Source: Testudinibacter aquarius
Lineage (GTDB): Bacteria > Pseudomonadota > Gammaproteobacteria > Enterobacterales > Pasteurellaceae
Assembly: GCF_004342725.1 (NCBI RefSeq)
Contig: NZ_SMCP01000004.1
Coordinates: 124,001-188,000, forward strand
Direction of reading: 5' to 3'
DNA: 64,000 bases
Shown here in pieces: positions 46,122-55,917 of this stretch; positions within the stretch are counted from its first letter, which is position 1; every line of letters begins with the position of its first letter. The position numbers were made by a program, and so were the translations under genes. Below the pieces are notes generated by a model. It ran no database searches. It saw only the letters and a program-made list of their open reading frames with translations, and was not told the DNA's origin.

Positions 46122-47148
46122 ATCCCAGCACCTCAACTCGCACATTATGTTCCATTAAATAAATTTTTGTTTCGGTAATCGCATCCTCCGGCCCTTCCAC
46201 TTCCGCAATGGTAAAACCAAATTTCACACCGCCGATATAATCAATTTGTGACACCAAAATACTCAAATCCACGCCAAACTTTTTCGAGGTTTGTGACAAC
46301 AGCGGCGCATCGACCGAACGTCCGGTAAATTCAAATTTGATAATCGGGTAAGAGTTCGCACCCTTCGGGGCAGCGGAGAGCTGCTCCATATACTCTTTCG
46401 GCAGGTTAATCCGAAAGGTCGATTGGATAAAACTTTTTGCCAATTCGGTTTTCGGGTTAGAGAAAATTTCGCTGACGCTACCACTTTCAACCAATTGCCC
46501 CTTATCAATCACCACCACCTGATGGCAAATCTGCTTCACCACTTCCATTTCGTGGGTAATCAACAAAATAGTCAAGCCCAATTTCTGATTGATCTCTTGC
46601 AGTAGTGCTAAGATTGACTGGGTCGTCGCCGGATCTAGCGCACTAGTGGCTTCGTCACACAATAATACTTTTGGCTCAGACGCCAAAGCACGCGCAATCG
46701 CCACTCGCTGTTTTTGACCGCCGGACAGATTGCTCGGATACACATGCTTCTTATCACTCAAGCCCACCAATTCCAGCAATTCATCGACACGCTGCGTCAC
46801 TGCCGTACTATCCATGCCGATCAATTCCAACGGCAACGCCACATTACCGAACACCGTGCGGCTGCTCAACAGGTTAAAATGCTGAAAAATCATACCGATA
46901 TGACGACGAGCAGCCACCAATTGTGCGTCATTCATTGCGGTCAGCTCTTCACCATCCACAAACACCTGTCCGCTGGTCGGCTGTTCAAGCAAGTTGGCGC
47001 AACGAATCAAGGTGCTTTTGCCGGCGCCCGATGCGCCGATTACGCCACAAATCTGCCCTTTCGGGATCTCCAGATTGACGTTGTCAAGTGCGGTCAGCTT
47101 TTTACCTTTGACCTCAAAAATTTTATTAATATTTTTTAGCTTAATCAT
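46114..47148 (-). CDS. metN: Methionine ABC transporter ATP-binding protein
   Basis: 344 residues. Walker A 'GASGAGKST', signature '[15 protein letters not shown]', Walker B '[12 protein letters not shown]', H-loop 'ITHEM'. After about residue 265 there is the C-terminal NIL/ACT-like domain ('[28 protein letters not shown]') that binds methionine and gives feedback inhibition. It is the first gene of metNIQ; a MetJ-like operator lies about 50 bp upstream. Confidence 0.96.
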   Translation of the reverse strand: MIKLKNINKIFEVKGKKLTALDNVNLEIPKGQICGVIGASGAGKSTLIRCANLLEQPTSGQVFVDGEELTAMNDAQLVAARRHIGMIFQHFNLLSSRTVFGNVALPLELIGMDSTAVTQRVDELLELVGLSDKKHVYPSNLSGGQKQRVAIARALASEPKVLLCDEATSALDPATTQSILALLQEINQKLGLTILLITHEMEVVKQICHQVVVIDKGQLVESGSVSEIFSNPKTELAKSFIQSTFRINLPKEYMEQLSAAPKGANSYPIIKFEFTGRSVDAPLLSQTSKKFGVDLSILVSQIDYIGGVKFGFTIAEVEGPEDAITETKIYLMEHNVRVEVLGYV

Positions 47149-47193
47149 ATAAGCCCTTTATAATGGGGATTATCAAAATGATTTTGCTATTTT

Positions 47194-47209
47194 AGACGTC
47201 CAGATTGCT
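47194..47209 (-). promoter_or_regulatory. MetJ-type operator (two adjacent met boxes)
   Basis: AGACGTCC (47194-47201) followed directly by AGATTGCT (47202-47209). The met-box consensus is AGACGTCT in tandem; the first box matches 7 of 8 positions and the second 5 of 8. Placement about 50 bp upstream of metN fits repression of the methionine importer by MetJ with S-adenosylmethionine. Confidence 0.6.
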
Positions 47210-47360
47210 ATGTCAACCAGTAGTTAGTACTTTTTTATAACAACAAATTATAAGCTATCAATTTTATAGCAAGATCCTTTGATAGCTTGCTGCTTCTGCG
47301 TCTTTTTGTGCTAAAAAGTGCTATGCTAAACAGCAACCTATTACTTTAAGTGAGGAAAAT

Positions 47361-47912
47361 GTGGAAAAAGCAATTTTTTTAGATCGCGACGGAACCGTTA
47401 ATGTCGATCATGGCTATGTACATGAAATTGATCAGTTTGACTTTATCAACGGCAGTATCGAAGCGCTGGCCGAATTGAAAAAAATGGGTTATTTGCTGGT
47501 ATTGGTCACCAATCAGTCCGGCATTGCTCGTGGTTATTTCAGTGAAGAGCAATTTCTGCAACTCACAGAATGGTTTGATTGGTCGCTGGCCGATCGCGGT
47601 GTCGATTTTGACGGCATTTACTACTGCCCGCACCTGCCCGACGGCGTCGGTGAATACCGCCAAGACTGTGACTGCCGCAAACCGAAACCGGGCATGTTGC
47701 TGCAAGCGATTCAAGAATTGAATATCGACCCAAACCGCTCTTTTATGATCGGTGACAAAATCGAAGATCTCATGGCAGGTAAAGCGGCTGGTGTTGCGCA
47801 TAATATCTTGGTTCGCAGCGGCAAAACCGTCACCACCGAAGGCGAACAATTAGCCGAAGCAGTGCTGGATTCAGTGGCGGATTTGCCTAACTATATCACT
47901 AAGCTTAAATAA
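47361..47912 (+). CDS. gmhB: D-glycero-beta-D-manno-heptose 1,7-bisphosphate 7-phosphatase
   Basis: 183 residues of the HAD superfamily. The nucleophile motif is 'LDRDGTVN', followed by '[10 protein letters not shown]', a zinc loop with Cys/His ligands ('[20 protein letters not shown]') and '[16 protein letters not shown]'. It makes heptose precursors for LPS core. The start is GTG at 47361 with GAGGAAA upstream, as no ATG is available nearby. It is divergent from metN, an arrangement I recall from other Haemophilus-type genomes. Confidence 0.95.
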   Translation: MEKAIFLDRDGTVNVDHGYVHEIDQFDFINGSIEALAELKKMGYLLVLVTNQSGIARGYFSEEQFLQLTEWFDWSLADRGVDFDGIYYCPHLPDGVGEYRQDCDCRKPKPGMLLQAIQELNIDPNRSFMIGDKIEDLMAGKAAGVAHNILVRSGKTVTTEGEQLAEAVLDSVADLPNYITKLK

Positions 47913-47917
47913 GTAAA

Positions 47918-47948
47918 AAAGCCATCAAACCTGAGATTCGATGGCTTT
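47918..47948. terminator. Bidirectional terminator between gmhB and glyS
   Basis: AAAGCCATC (47918-47926) and GATGGCTTT (47940-47948) pair perfectly. A run of six T residues follows on the minus strand, so it is best suited to glyS, with a shorter run for gmhB. Confidence 0.85.
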
Positions 47949-47966
47949 GCAGTGTTATATACCTTT

Positions 47967-50036
47967 TTATTGCAACAACGAAATATCCGCCACTTGCAAG
48001 AACAATTCACGCAGATTGTGCAATAGCGCCAAGCGGTTGTTGCGCAAGGCCGGATCTTCGGCATTCACCATCACATTATCGAAGAAATTGTCGATCGGTT
48101 GACGCAGGGCGGCAAGTTGCTCAAGTGCGGTTTGGTAATCACCATTGGCAAACAGCGGTTGCAGTTTTTGTTGCAACTCTGTCACTTGCTCCGCCAGCGC
48201 AATTTCCGCCGCATCTTGGCACAACATGCGGTTGACGGCAGTCGGCAGCTCCCCTTCCACTTTCGCCAAAATATTGCTCACCCGTTTATTGGCGGCGGCA
48301 AGGGCTTCGGCAGAATCTAAAGTGCGGAAATGTGCCACCGCACGCACACGTTTATCGAAATCCGCCGGTTTGGTCGGACGGCGTGCCAACACCGCTTGGA
48401 TCACATCCACGCCAAAACCTTCGTCTTGGTACCAGGCACGGAAACGCCCCAGCATAAAATCAATCACATCGTTGACGACATTATTATTCGTCAGTTTATC
48501 AGCATATAATTGCACCGCACTTTGCACTAAGCTCTGCAAATCCAGCGGCAGTTTTTTCTCGACGATAATCCGCAACACGCCCAAGGCGGCACGGCGTAAG
48601 GCAAACGGGTCTTTATCGCCTTTCGGGTGTTGCCCGATACCGAAAATGCCACTCAGGGTATCCAATTTATCCGCCAACGCCACTGAACACGCCACTAAAC
48701 TATGCGGCAGTTCATCGCCGGCAAAACGTGGCATATACTGTTCGTTCAATGCCACTGCAACGGCTTCGTCTTCGCCGTCATGACGGGCATAGTGCATGCC
48801 CATCACTCCCTGAGTATCGGTGAATTCAAATACCATATTGGTCATCAGATCACATTTCGACAGCAAACCGGCACGTTTGGCTTGGGTTTCGTCTGCACCG
48901 ATTTGTGCTGCAATAATGCCGCTTAGTGCCTCAATGCGTGTGGTTTTATCACGCAACGTACCAAGCTGCTGTTGGAATAATACGCTTTCCAAACGTGGCA
49001 AGTTATCTTGCAAACGCTGTTTTAAATCGGTTTTAAAGAAAAATTCCGCATCAGTTAAACGTGGACGCACCACTTTTTCATTGCCTTCGATGATTGCGGT
49101 CGGATCTTGCGGATTGATATTGGAAACAAAGATAAAGTGCGGTAGTAATTTGCCGTTTTTATCATAGATCGGAAAATACTTTTGATCGCCCTTCATGGTG
49201 TAAACCAAGGCTTCCGCCGGCACAGCCAAGAAACGCTCTTCAAAGGTGGCACTCAACACATTCGGATATTCCACTAATGAAGTCACTTCATCCAGCAGAT
49301 CCTCTTCAATATCCGCCACACCGCCAAGTGCGGTCGCTTTTTCTTGCGCTTTTGCCAAAATTAAGGCTTTACGCTGCTCAAAATCGGCAATCACTGAGCC
49401 TTTTTCCGCTAACAACGCAGGGTATTGATCGGCATGGCTGATTTGGAATTCACGCTCGCCTAAGAAACGGTGTCCACGAATCGTCGTGCCGCTCGCTACG
49501 CCCAAAATTTCGCCTTCAATCAATTCATCGCCCAATAACAACGTGACAGTATGCACCGGACGGATAAATTGTACGGTTTTGTCTGCCCAGCGCATCGGCT
49601 TGGCAATCGGTAATTTAGCCAACGCATTGGCGACCAAATCGATCAACAGCGTTTTGGTCTGCTTGCCGGCTTCCAACGTGCGGTAAAACAACCATTCGCC
49701 TTTATCAGTGGCGACTCGCTCCGCCTGCTCCACGCTGATGCCACAACCACGCGCCCAGCCTTCTGCCGCTTTGGTCGGCTTGCCTTCGGCATCAAACGCT
49801 GCCGCCACTGCCGGCCCGCGTTTTTCGATCTGCTTGCTCGGCTGTTCAGTCGCCAACGCACTCACTTTCACCGCCAAACGACGAGGTGCGGCAAACCAGG
49901 CTACGTTGTCGAAGGCTAAGCCTTCTTGAGTTAGGGCTTGCTGTATATTCTCGGCAAATGCGGTTGCCAATTTTTTCAACGCCTTCGGTGGCAACTCTTC
50001 GGTGCCGATCTCAACCAGGAAATTTTGTGTTGTCAT
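47967..50036 (-). CDS. glyS: Glycyl-tRNA synthetase beta subunit
   Basis: 689 residues from the ATG at 50036, which gives the family N terminus '[24 protein letters not shown]'; the frame is open a further 17 codons upstream but that part is unlike GlyS. '[12 protein letters not shown]', '[29 protein letters not shown]', '[13 protein letters not shown]' and the C-terminal anticodon-binding-like '[18 protein letters not shown]' are standard. It works with GlyQ as an alpha2beta2 enzyme. Here it is separated from glyQ by three genes (about 2.4 kb). Confidence 0.97.
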   Translation of the reverse strand: MTTQNFLVEIGTEELPPKALKKLATAFAENIQQALTQEGLAFDNVAWFAAPRRLAVKVSALATEQPSKQIEKRGPAVAAAFDAEGKPTKAAEGWARGCGISVEQAERVATDKGEWLFYRTLEAGKQTKTLLIDLVANALAKLPIAKPMRWADKTVQFIRPVHTVTLLLGDELIEGEILGVASGTTIRGHRFLGEREFQISHADQYPALLAEKGSVIADFEQRKALILAKAQEKATALGGVADIEEDLLDEVTSLVEYPNVLSATFEERFLAVPAEALVYTMKGDQKYFPIYDKNGKLLPHFIFVSNINPQDPTAIIEGNEKVVRPRLTDAEFFFKTDLKQRLQDNLPRLESVLFQQQLGTLRDKTTRIEALSGIIAAQIGADETQAKRAGLLSKCDLMTNMVFEFTDTQGVMGMHYARHDGEDEAVAVALNEQYMPRFAGDELPHSLVACSVALADKLDTLSGIFGIGQHPKGDKDPFALRRAALGVLRIIVEKKLPLDLQSLVQSAVQLYADKLTNNNVVNDVIDFMLGRFRAWYQDEGFGVDVIQAVLARRPTKPADFDKRVRAVAHFRTLDSAEALAAANKRVSNILAKVEGELPTAVNRMLCQDAAEIALAEQVTELQQKLQPLFANGDYQTALEQLAALRQPIDNFFDNVMVNAEDPALRNNRLALLHNLRELFLQVADISLLQ

Positions 50037-50145
50037 TTTTGTTCTCTTTATTAACTTAACGTAGATTACCCACGTTTTATTCATCAAATATAGTCTATTA
50101 AAAACCGCACTTTAATACCTATTTTAAGGCGGAAGTGGGGCTTTA

Positions 50146-51186
50146 TTAATGGGAAAATCGCTGTTTTGCTTTTTTGACCGCCAAATGTAATCGCTGTTCT
50201 AATAACTTTTTAGACGGTAATACGGTTAAATACTCAGCAATATGGATATCCGATTGCTTTAAATCCAATAATTCTACTTGTTCTTGCTTTTTTGAAGTAC
50301 ACAGAATAATGCCCAATGGTGGATTTTCATCTTCTTCCTGTTCATACTTTGCCAACCATGCCAAATATAATTCCATTTGGCTTTTATGCGCAGGTTTAAA
50401 TTTTTCTGTTTTCAGTTCAATTGCAATTAACCGCTTTAATTTGCGATTATAAAACAGTAAATCAATATAAAAATCATCTTCATCAATCTGAATACGTTTC
50501 TGCCGTGTGATAAAAGTGAATCCTGCTCCCAGTTCCAATAAAAACTGTTCTATTTCTCGCAAAATAGCATCTTCAAGATCTTTTTCTAAATACCGATCAT
50601 TCAACTCTAAAAAATCCAAAATATAGGGATCTTTTAATACCAAAGATTGATTATACTGGCCTTGCTTTCTTAATAAATTAAGCTCTTGAATAACGGTTTC
50701 ATCGGGCTTTTTAGAAATCGCTGTCCGTTCAAATAATAACGAACCGATTCGCTCATCTAAGGTTCGAGTAGACCAGCATTCTTGTACCACCATCGTGGCA
50801 TAAAACTCTCGTTTTAATGGATCCTCAATATACGACAAGGTTTTAAAATGCGTCCAACTTAATTGTCCACGCAGTGCGTGGACAATCTCAATATCTGAAA
50901 AGATTTCTGCAAATTTTATACAATATAATAAATGGGTGCGTCCCCAACCTTTGCCGAACTGTTCTGTCAATTTTTTAGCTAATATCGTAATAACTTGCTG
51001 ACCATAATCTCCACGATCACCTTGTAAAACATATTCATTGATCCGCTTCCCAACATGCCAATACAATAAGGTCAATTCCGCATTGACAGCAACCGCCGCT
51101 CGCTGTTTTGACGATTGGATCAATTCACTGATTTCGTTCACAAAGGTTTGTGAATTTTCTAATGAAATTAACAGGTTATTATCCAT
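50146..51186 (-). CDS. YhcG/DUF1016 family PD-(D/E)XK nuclease (copy A)
   Basis: 346 residues. N-terminal DUF1016_N domain with 'LLYWHVGKRINEYVLQGDRGDYGQQVI', 'GKGWGRTHLLYCIKFAEIF' and 'LSWTHFKTL'. C-terminal nuclease fold with 'DDFYIDLLFYNRKLKRLIAIELKTEKF', where the Asp, Glu and Lys of PD-(D/E)XK are in place. The cellular role is not settled; relatives occur in mobile and defence-associated loci and near restriction systems. The ATG follows the stop codon of copy B without any gap. It lies between glyQ and glyS and could be driven by the glyQ promoter. Confidence 0.85.
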   Translation of the reverse strand: MDNNLLISLENSQTFVNEISELIQSSKQRAAVAVNAELTLLYWHVGKRINEYVLQGDRGDYGQQVITILAKKLTEQFGKGWGRTHLLYCIKFAEIFSDIEIVHALRGQLSWTHFKTLSYIEDPLKREFYATMVVQECWSTRTLDERIGSLLFERTAISKKPDETVIQELNLLRKQGQYNQSLVLKDPYILDFLELNDRYLEKDLEDAILREIEQFLLELGAGFTFITRQKRIQIDEDDFYIDLLFYNRKLKRLIAIELKTEKFKPAHKSQMELYLAWLAKYEQEEDENPPLGIILCTSKKQEQVELLDLKQSDIHIAEYLTVLPSKKLLEQRLHLAVKKAKQRFSH

Positions 51187-52230
51187 TTAGTTATACTTTA
51201 CTTTATACATTGCAGCAGCTTCTCGCAATTGCATTACACTCGTCGTCAATTGCCGTTCCAATTCTTGTTCGGTCGGTAAATATGCGACATATTTTGAGCT
51301 GAAAATTTGTTTTCTGTCGGCAAGCACCGAATATTTCGCCACTGCTTCGCTCTGTTCGCTGCATAACACTAAGCCGATGGTCGGGTTATCATCTTCGCCT
51401 TTAAATTGCTCGTCATATAAACGCACATAGGTATCCATTTGCCCGATATCTTGATGCTTCAATTTGCCGATTTTGAGGTCAATCAATAAAAAACATTTCA
51501 GTTTGAAATTATAGAAAACCAAATCAATATAAAAATCTTCATCGTCAAACCGTATGCGTTTTTGTCGTTCCACAAAGGCAAAACCTTTACCGAGTTCCAA
51601 CAGAAAATCTTGCAAATTGCTAATAATCGCTTGTTCAATCTGGTTTTCTTGATAGGTTTTATCTTGCAAATTCAAGAAGTCCAAAATATAGGGATCGCGC
51701 AAATAATCGTGAATGCTTTCTTTTAACGGTTCGGTTTTTTGTTCCGCTTCTTGCGTAACCAAGGCTTTATTTTGACTTGCCAATAACCGTTCGTAATATA
51801 AAACCGAAATTTGGCGATCTAAGGCTCGAGAAGACCAGTTATTTTCAATCGCTTCTTGCTGATACCATTGCCTCGCTTGTGGGTTTTCAATGCGAATTAA
51901 ACTTCGATAATGTGTCCAACTCAATTCGAGACGCACTGCGTCTCGAATTGGAAACGCTAAATAAAACAAGCGCATATTACGCAAATTGGTGACATCAAAT
52001 CCCTTACCGAACATTTCCGTTAAACGTTGCGAAATTGCTTGTAACAGATGTTTTCCGTATTGCGCACGTTGTTCACCTTGTTGTTCCTCTTCCACAATCA
52101 AACGCCCGATTTCCCAATAACTTTGCACCATGGCGATATTCACCGTCTGCCGCACTTGCTGGCGTGCGGCGGTGATAATATTCGCAATATTACTGATTAA
52201 TTGGTGCTCGGTCGTTTGCAGTGAATTCAT
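51187..52230 (-). CDS. YhcG/DUF1016 family PD-(D/E)XK nuclease (copy B)
   Basis: 347 residues from the ATG at 52230; an in-frame TTG at 52242 would overlap the previous gene. Paralogue of copy A, same layout: 'MVQSYWEIGRLIVEEEQQGEQRAQYGKHLL', 'GFDVTNLRNMRLFYLAFP', 'LSWTHYRSLIRIENPQARQWY', then 'DEDFYIDLVFYNFKLKCFLLIDLKIGKL', where the catalytic acid before xK is Asp rather than Glu. Sequence similarity to copy A is only moderate, so the pair is not a recent duplication. Either they form a heteromeric complex or each has its own target; this is inference. Confidence 0.85.
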   Translation of the reverse strand: MNSLQTTEHQLISNIANIITAARQQVRQTVNIAMVQSYWEIGRLIVEEEQQGEQRAQYGKHLLQAISQRLTEMFGKGFDVTNLRNMRLFYLAFPIRDAVRLELSWTHYRSLIRIENPQARQWYQQEAIENNWSSRALDRQISVLYYERLLASQNKALVTQEAEQKTEPLKESIHDYLRDPYILDFLNLQDKTYQENQIEQAIISNLQDFLLELGKGFAFVERQKRIRFDDEDFYIDLVFYNFKLKCFLLIDLKIGKLKHQDIGQMDTYVRLYDEQFKGEDDNPTIGLVLCSEQSEAVAKYSVLADRKQIFSSKYVAYLPTEQELERQLTTSVMQLREAAAMYKVKYN

Positions 52231-52234
52231 AGAC

Positions 52235-52498
52235 TTAACCAAATCGGCGTTTTAATTCATTCAGCTCAAGAATAATTTCACCGTTTGCCAACAACAATGC
52301 CGGAATGCCGATATAGCCCTTTTGTTTCGCCTCATCAAAAGTACGGTCAGTATCACGCAGTTTTAAAAAACGTTTAAAATTTGCCATACTTTCAAAAATA
52401 TTCACGCTTCCATACTCCACCTTTAAGGCATCTAACTCCGCCACAAACGGCTCAGTGTCGGGGCAAAGGTGGGCGAAAAACAGAACTGGCTTGGTCAT
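52235..52498 (-). CDS. Small glutaredoxin-like protein
   Basis: 87 residues. 'VLFFAHLCPDTEPFVAELDAL' has a single-Cys CPDT motif in the glutaredoxin active-site position, and 'GIPALLLANGEII' contains the cis-Pro expected of a thioredoxin fold. With only one active-site Cys, a monothiol or non-redox role is possible. It starts 26 bp after glyQ and its stop lies 4 bp before copy B of the YhcG pair, so all four are likely cotranscribed. Confidence 0.65.
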   Translation of the reverse strand: MTKPVLFFAHLCPDTEPFVAELDALKVEYGSVNIFESMANFKRFLKLRDTDRTFDEAKQKGYIGIPALLLANGEIILELNELKRRFG

Positions 52499-52523
52499 TG
52501 TTTACCTACTTCTTTATTGCAGT

Positions 52524-53432
52524 TTATTTTTTACAGCCCGGAAAGCCCAAGGCTTCACGGCTGGCGTAATAGGCTTCAGCAACGCCTTTAGTCAGCGCAC
52601 GAATGCGTAAAATATAGCGTTGGCGTTCGGTCACCGAAATCGCTTTGCGTGCATCCAGCAAGTTAAAACTGTGCGCTGCTTTTAAAATACGTTCATAAGC
52701 CGGAAGCGGCAGCGGTTTTTCTAATGCCAGCAATGTCTGGGCTTCTTTTTCGTATTGTTCGAAACAGTAAAACAGAAATTCGGTGTTGGCGTATTCAAAA
52801 TTATAGGTCGATTGCTCCACTTCATTTTGATGGAACACATCGCCGTAAGTGGTTTTGCCCAACGCACCGTCCGACCACACCAAGTCATATACGCTGTCCA
52901 CACCTTGAATGTACATCGCCAAGCGCTCTAAACCATAGGTGATTTCGCCTGTCACCGGCTTGCATTCCAAACCGCCCACTTGTTGGAAATAGGTAAACTG
53001 GGTCACTTCCATACCGTTCAGCCACACTTCCCACCCCAAGCCCCAAGCGCCCAGCGTCGGATTTTCCCAGTTGTCTTCCACAAAACGGATATCATTCTGC
53101 GTCGGGTCAAAACCAAGCATTTTCAAACTGTCTAAATACAGTTCCTGAATGTTATCCGGTGACGGTTTGATCACCACTTGGAATTGGTAATAGTGCTGCA
53201 GACGATTCGGGTTTTCGCCGTAGCGCCCGTCGGTCGGGCGACGCGACGGCTGCACATAGGCAAACGCCATCGGCTCCGGCCCTAACGCCCGAAGTGCGGT
53301 CATCGGATGTGACGTACCCGCCCCGACTTCCATATCAAAAGGTTGCACCACCGTGCAGCCCACGTTTGCCCAGTATTCTTGCAGGGCGAGAATCATACCT
53401 TGAAAGGTTTTTACGTTGAATGTTGAACTCAT
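52524..53432 (-). CDS. glyQ: Glycyl-tRNA synthetase alpha subunit
   Basis: 302 residues. '[36 protein letters not shown]', '[28 protein letters not shown]', '[31 protein letters not shown]' and '[16 protein letters not shown]' are the class II catalytic core blocks of GlyQ. It charges tRNA-Gly together with GlyS. It heads a transcription unit glyQ-glutaredoxin-like-YhcG B-YhcG A-glyS. Confidence 0.98.
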   Translation of the reverse strand: MSSTFNVKTFQGMILALQEYWANVGCTVVQPFDMEVGAGTSHPMTALRALGPEPMAFAYVQPSRRPTDGRYGENPNRLQHYYQFQVVIKPSPDNIQELYLDSLKMLGFDPTQNDIRFVEDNWENPTLGAWGLGWEVWLNGMEVTQFTYFQQVGGLECKPVTGEITYGLERLAMYIQGVDSVYDLVWSDGALGKTTYGDVFHQNEVEQSTYNFEYANTEFLFYCFEQYEKEAQTLLALEKPLPLPAYERILKAAHSFNLLDARKAISVTERQRYILRIRALTKGVAEAYYASREALGFPGCKK

Positions 53433-53521
53433 GTTTAGTTATCGCTGATGGTTAAGAGAAAATGGCACACATTATACTTGAATTTAGGCGAAAGGTCATG
53501 GCATTGCACACTGAAAATGCG

Positions 53522-53556
53522 AAAGTGCGGTCAGAGATTGCTGCTGACCGCACTTT
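53522..53556. terminator. Uptake-signal-pair hairpin after the YbhB-type gene
   Basis: AAAGTGCGGTCAG (53522-53534) and CTGACCGCACTTT (53544-53556) form a perfect 13-bp stem, 18 bp after the stop of the minus-strand gene ending at 53575. T-tracts on both sides are short. Confidence 0.75.
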
Positions 53557-53574
53557 AATTCAATCTTAAGCGGA

Positions 53575-54072
53575 TTAAAGCGTATAAACCCCAACCAGAT
53601 AAGCCCGATCAAGAATATGCCCCTGCATCGCAAAATGGAGTTCATTAAAGCCGAAACCCGGGGCTAAATCCAATTCGCAATCCAACGCATAGACATAAAG
53701 CTCATAACGGTGATCTGCATTCGGTGGTGCCATGCCGCCGTAAAACGAGGCTTCTTCCGCCGATAAGCCACCCAATTTTCCCGACCAGCTATTTCTGCCT
53801 TGTACATAATCGGTGGCGGAAATGCTGTCGTTTTCCGGCAACGATGTGCGCTGCAGATTGGCAACCAGCCAATGAATCCACACATAACCTGCCGCCCCGA
53901 CCGCATCTTTATCTTCCAACACCAACACAAATGACTTTGTGCCTGTCGGCGCATCACTGATTTCCAGCGGAATCGAATAGTTCGGCATGCCATTCGGACT
54001 GAATTGCGTTCCCCGCTTACCGTATTTATCCTCAAAAAACCCGTTTTTAATCGCTGAACTGCTGACTTTCAT
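53575..54072 (-). CDS. YbhB/YbcL family (PEBP/Raf kinase inhibitor-like) protein
   Basis: 165 residues from the ATG at 54072, which has GGAGGAG at ideal distance; the longer frame to 54183 has no such signal. 'IPLEISDAPTGTKSFVLVLEDKDA', 'YVWIHWLVANL' and 'GMAPPNADHRYELYVYALD' are the phosphatidylethanolamine-binding-protein blocks, with the anion-site Asp and His residues. The bacterial function is uncertain. It is cytoplasmic, as no signal peptide is visible, and monocistronic, divergent from the thi salvage operon. Confidence 0.9.
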   Translation of the reverse strand: MKVSSSAIKNGFFEDKYGKRGTQFSPNGMPNYSIPLEISDAPTGTKSFVLVLEDKDAVGAAGYVWIHWLVANLQRTSLPENDSISATDYVQGRNSWSGKLGGLSAEEASFYGGMAPPNADHRYELYVYALDCELDLAPGFGFNELHFAMQGHILDRAYLVGVYTL

Positions 54073-54226
54073 ATTTGCTCCTCCGTTAATCCGATTAAAA
54101 TCTGACTTTATCTTAGCACTTATTCTCAACATAATCGGTGCTGTTGCTCGTAAGATTTGACTCACTTCAAATTTATTTAACAAAACGGTTGTGTTATAGC
54201 GGAAATTTTTATAGATTGGATGTCCA

Positions 54227-54316
54227 TTAGTCGGGGTGCTGATTTTGTGGTGACCACAAAACGGCTGAGATTAAACCCGTGAACCTGATCCAGTTAATGC
54301 TGACGTAGGAAACTAA
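54227..54316 (+). promoter_or_regulatory. TPP riboswitch (THI element) upstream of the thiamine salvage operon
   Basis: CGGGGTGC near 54232, CTGAGA near 54282, ACCC...TGAACCTGATCCAGTTAAT near 54290-54308 and GCTGACGTAGGAAA after it match the THI consensus. P1 pairs TTAGT (54227-54231) with ACTAA (54312-54316); P3 is a perfect TTTTGTGG/CCACAAAA hairpin. The conserved AGGA at the 3' side is also a plausible ribosome binding site for the ATG at 54319, so control of translation start is likely. Confidence 0.95.
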
Positions 54317-54318
54317 AT

Positions 54319-54384
54319 ATGCCAACACACCATACCGCACTTTTCTCTGATTTAGCCGATTTTCAACCTGTTGCAACGCATTAG
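54319..54384 (+). CDS. Short leader ORF (21 codons) directly behind TPP riboswitch 2
   Basis: ATG, 21 codons and TAG, encoding 'MPTHHTALFSDLADFQPVATH'-like residues (one uptake signal lies inside). It is the first start codon after the riboswitch and has AGGA about 8 nt upstream, inside the aptamer's last block. The thiZ start is 33 bp after its stop, in another frame. It could be a leader peptide coupling riboswitch state to thiZ translation, or the remnant of a frameshifted gene. I do not recognise the peptide. Confidence 0.35.
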   Translation: MPTHHTALFSDLADFQPVATH

Positions 54385-54416
54385 TTAACCATTTGCTGAA
54401 CCGATGGTGGCGTAAA

Positions 54417-55151
54417 ATGAATGCCGTTGAAATTCGCTCCTTAACCCTGGCGTTTGAACAGCAAGCGCTGTTCACCGATTTCAATTTTGATTTGCCGCAA
54501 CAACAATGGACGGTGCTGCTCGGACGTTCCGGCGTCGGCAAATCGACGCTGCTGCGAGCGATTGCCGGTTTAGAAAATACCGCTATTCAGCAAGGAAACA
54601 TTCATTTTCCCCGCCCGCTCAAACTGGCTTGGCTGGCACAACAAGATTCGCTGTATCCGTGGTTGTCGCTGCTGGATAATGTCCAGTTGGAACAACATCT
54701 CAAAGGCAAGAAAACCCGTCAATCCCGGCAACAGGCAGAGCACTTATTAGCGGCGGTGCAAATGGAAAACCATCTGCACAAAGGTTGCCAGCAACTCTCC
54801 GGCGGACAGCGGCAACGGGTGGCACTGGCGCGCACGCTGATGCAAAACGCCGATCTGATTTTGATGGACGAACCGTTTTCCGCTCTTGATGCGGTCACCC
54901 GCTTGCAACTGCAAGATCTGGCGTGTGACTTATTGCAACAAAAAACCGTGCTCTTGATCACCCACGATCCGCAAGAAGCGATTCGCGTGGGCGATCGGAT
55001 TTATGTGCTACACGATCCCCGCCGACCTTTAAATCCTGCACATCTTCCTGAGGGTAAAAAACCACGCGACCTGACTGAAAACCCGCAATCGGCATTGCAA
55101 CAAATGCTGTTTCACCAGCTTTTGCAAGGAGCGCCGCATGAATTGGTTTAA
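54417..55151 (+). CDS. thiZ: Pyrimidine-precursor ABC transporter ATP-binding protein (ThiZ-like)
   Basis: 244 residues from the ATG at 54417 ('MNAVEIRSLTLAFEQQALF'). Walker A 'GRSGVGKST', Q-loop 'AWLAQQDSLYPWLS', signature 'LSGGQRQRVALAR', Walker B '[12 protein letters not shown]', H-loop 'ITHDPQEA'. It resembles taurine/nitrate-type importers, to which ThiZ belongs. With thiX and thiY it should import hydroxymethylpyrimidine or its formylamino precursor. It overlaps thiX by 14 bp. Confidence 0.88.
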   Translation: MNAVEIRSLTLAFEQQALFTDFNFDLPQQQWTVLLGRSGVGKSTLLRAIAGLENTAIQQGNIHFPRPLKLAWLAQQDSLYPWLSLLDNVQLEQHLKGKKTRQSRQQAEHLLAAVQMENHLHKGCQQLSGGQRQRVALARTLMQNADLILMDEPFSALDAVTRLQLQDLACDLLQQKTVLLITHDPQEAIRVGDRIYVLHDPRRPLNPAHLPEGKKPRDLTENPQSALQQMLFHQLLQGAPHELV

Positions 55152-55893
55152 ACGGCTCGCTAAAATCATGTTGCTGACCGCACTTTTACTGCTGTTATGG
55201 CAAAGTGCGGTCAGCTTGTTGGCGCTGCCGCACTATATGCTGCCGTCGCCTGAAGCGGTGTGGCAGCAACTGTTAAAACAGCATGTGTTGTTATGGCAGC
55301 ACGCCCAAGTTACATTACTCGAAATCGTACTCGGGCTGACGCTCGGCTTTCTGCTCGGTTTGGGTTCGGCACTGTTATTGGCATTTTCTGCACCGGTTTC
55401 CGCTTTTTTAATGCCGTTACTTGTGATTTCACAGGCGATTCCGGTTTTTGCAATTGCGCCGCTGTTGGTGCTGTGGTTCGGCTATGGCATGGCGTCCAAA
55501 ATCGTGATGACGGTGCTGATTATCTATTTTCCGGTCACCACCGCCTGCTACGACGGCTTACGCAACACTCCGCATGCTTGGCTGGATTTAGCACGTTCAA
55601 TGCGGCTTACGCCTGCCACATTACTGTTTAAAGTGCGGTTGCCTGCGGCATTGCCGTCATTAGCATCCGGTTTGCGCATTGCCGCTTCGGTTGCGCCGAT
55701 CGGTGCGGTGGTCGGGGAGTGGGTCGGCTCGTCACAAGGCTTGGGCTATTTGATGCTGCAAGCTAATGCACGCATGCAAGTTGATCTGATGTTTTCGGCG
55801 CTGTTTGTCTTACTGATCATCGCCCTGTCGCTCTATTTTTTACTGGATCATGCCTTACGCCGCTTGATTCCGTGGGCAGCTCATCTTCGTTAA
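55138..55893 (+). CDS. thiX: Pyrimidine-precursor ABC transporter permease (ThiX-like)
   Basis: 251 residues with six hydrophobic helices and the permease contact loop 'LDLARSMRLTPATLLFKVRLPAALPSLASGLRIA'. Late helices 'GEWVGSSQGLGYLML' are typical of the SsuC/ThiX group. It is the inner-membrane part of ThiXYZ. Two uptake signals lie in its first 70 bp. It is cotranscribed with thiZ (overlap) and tenA (24 bp gap). Confidence 0.88.
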   Translation: MNWFKRLAKIMLLTALLLLLWQSAVSLLALPHYMLPSPEAVWQQLLKQHVLLWQHAQVTLLEIVLGLTLGFLLGLGSALLLAFSAPVSAFLMPLLVISQAIPVFAIAPLLVLWFGYGMASKIVMTVLIIYFPVTTACYDGLRNTPHAWLDLARSMRLTPATLLFKVRLPAALPSLASGLRIAASVAPIGAVVGEWVGSSQGLGYLMLQANARMQVDLMFSALFVLLIIALSLYFLLDHALRRLIPWAAHLR

Positions 55894-55917
55894 CCCATTA
55901 ACCTAAAAGGAAAAAAG

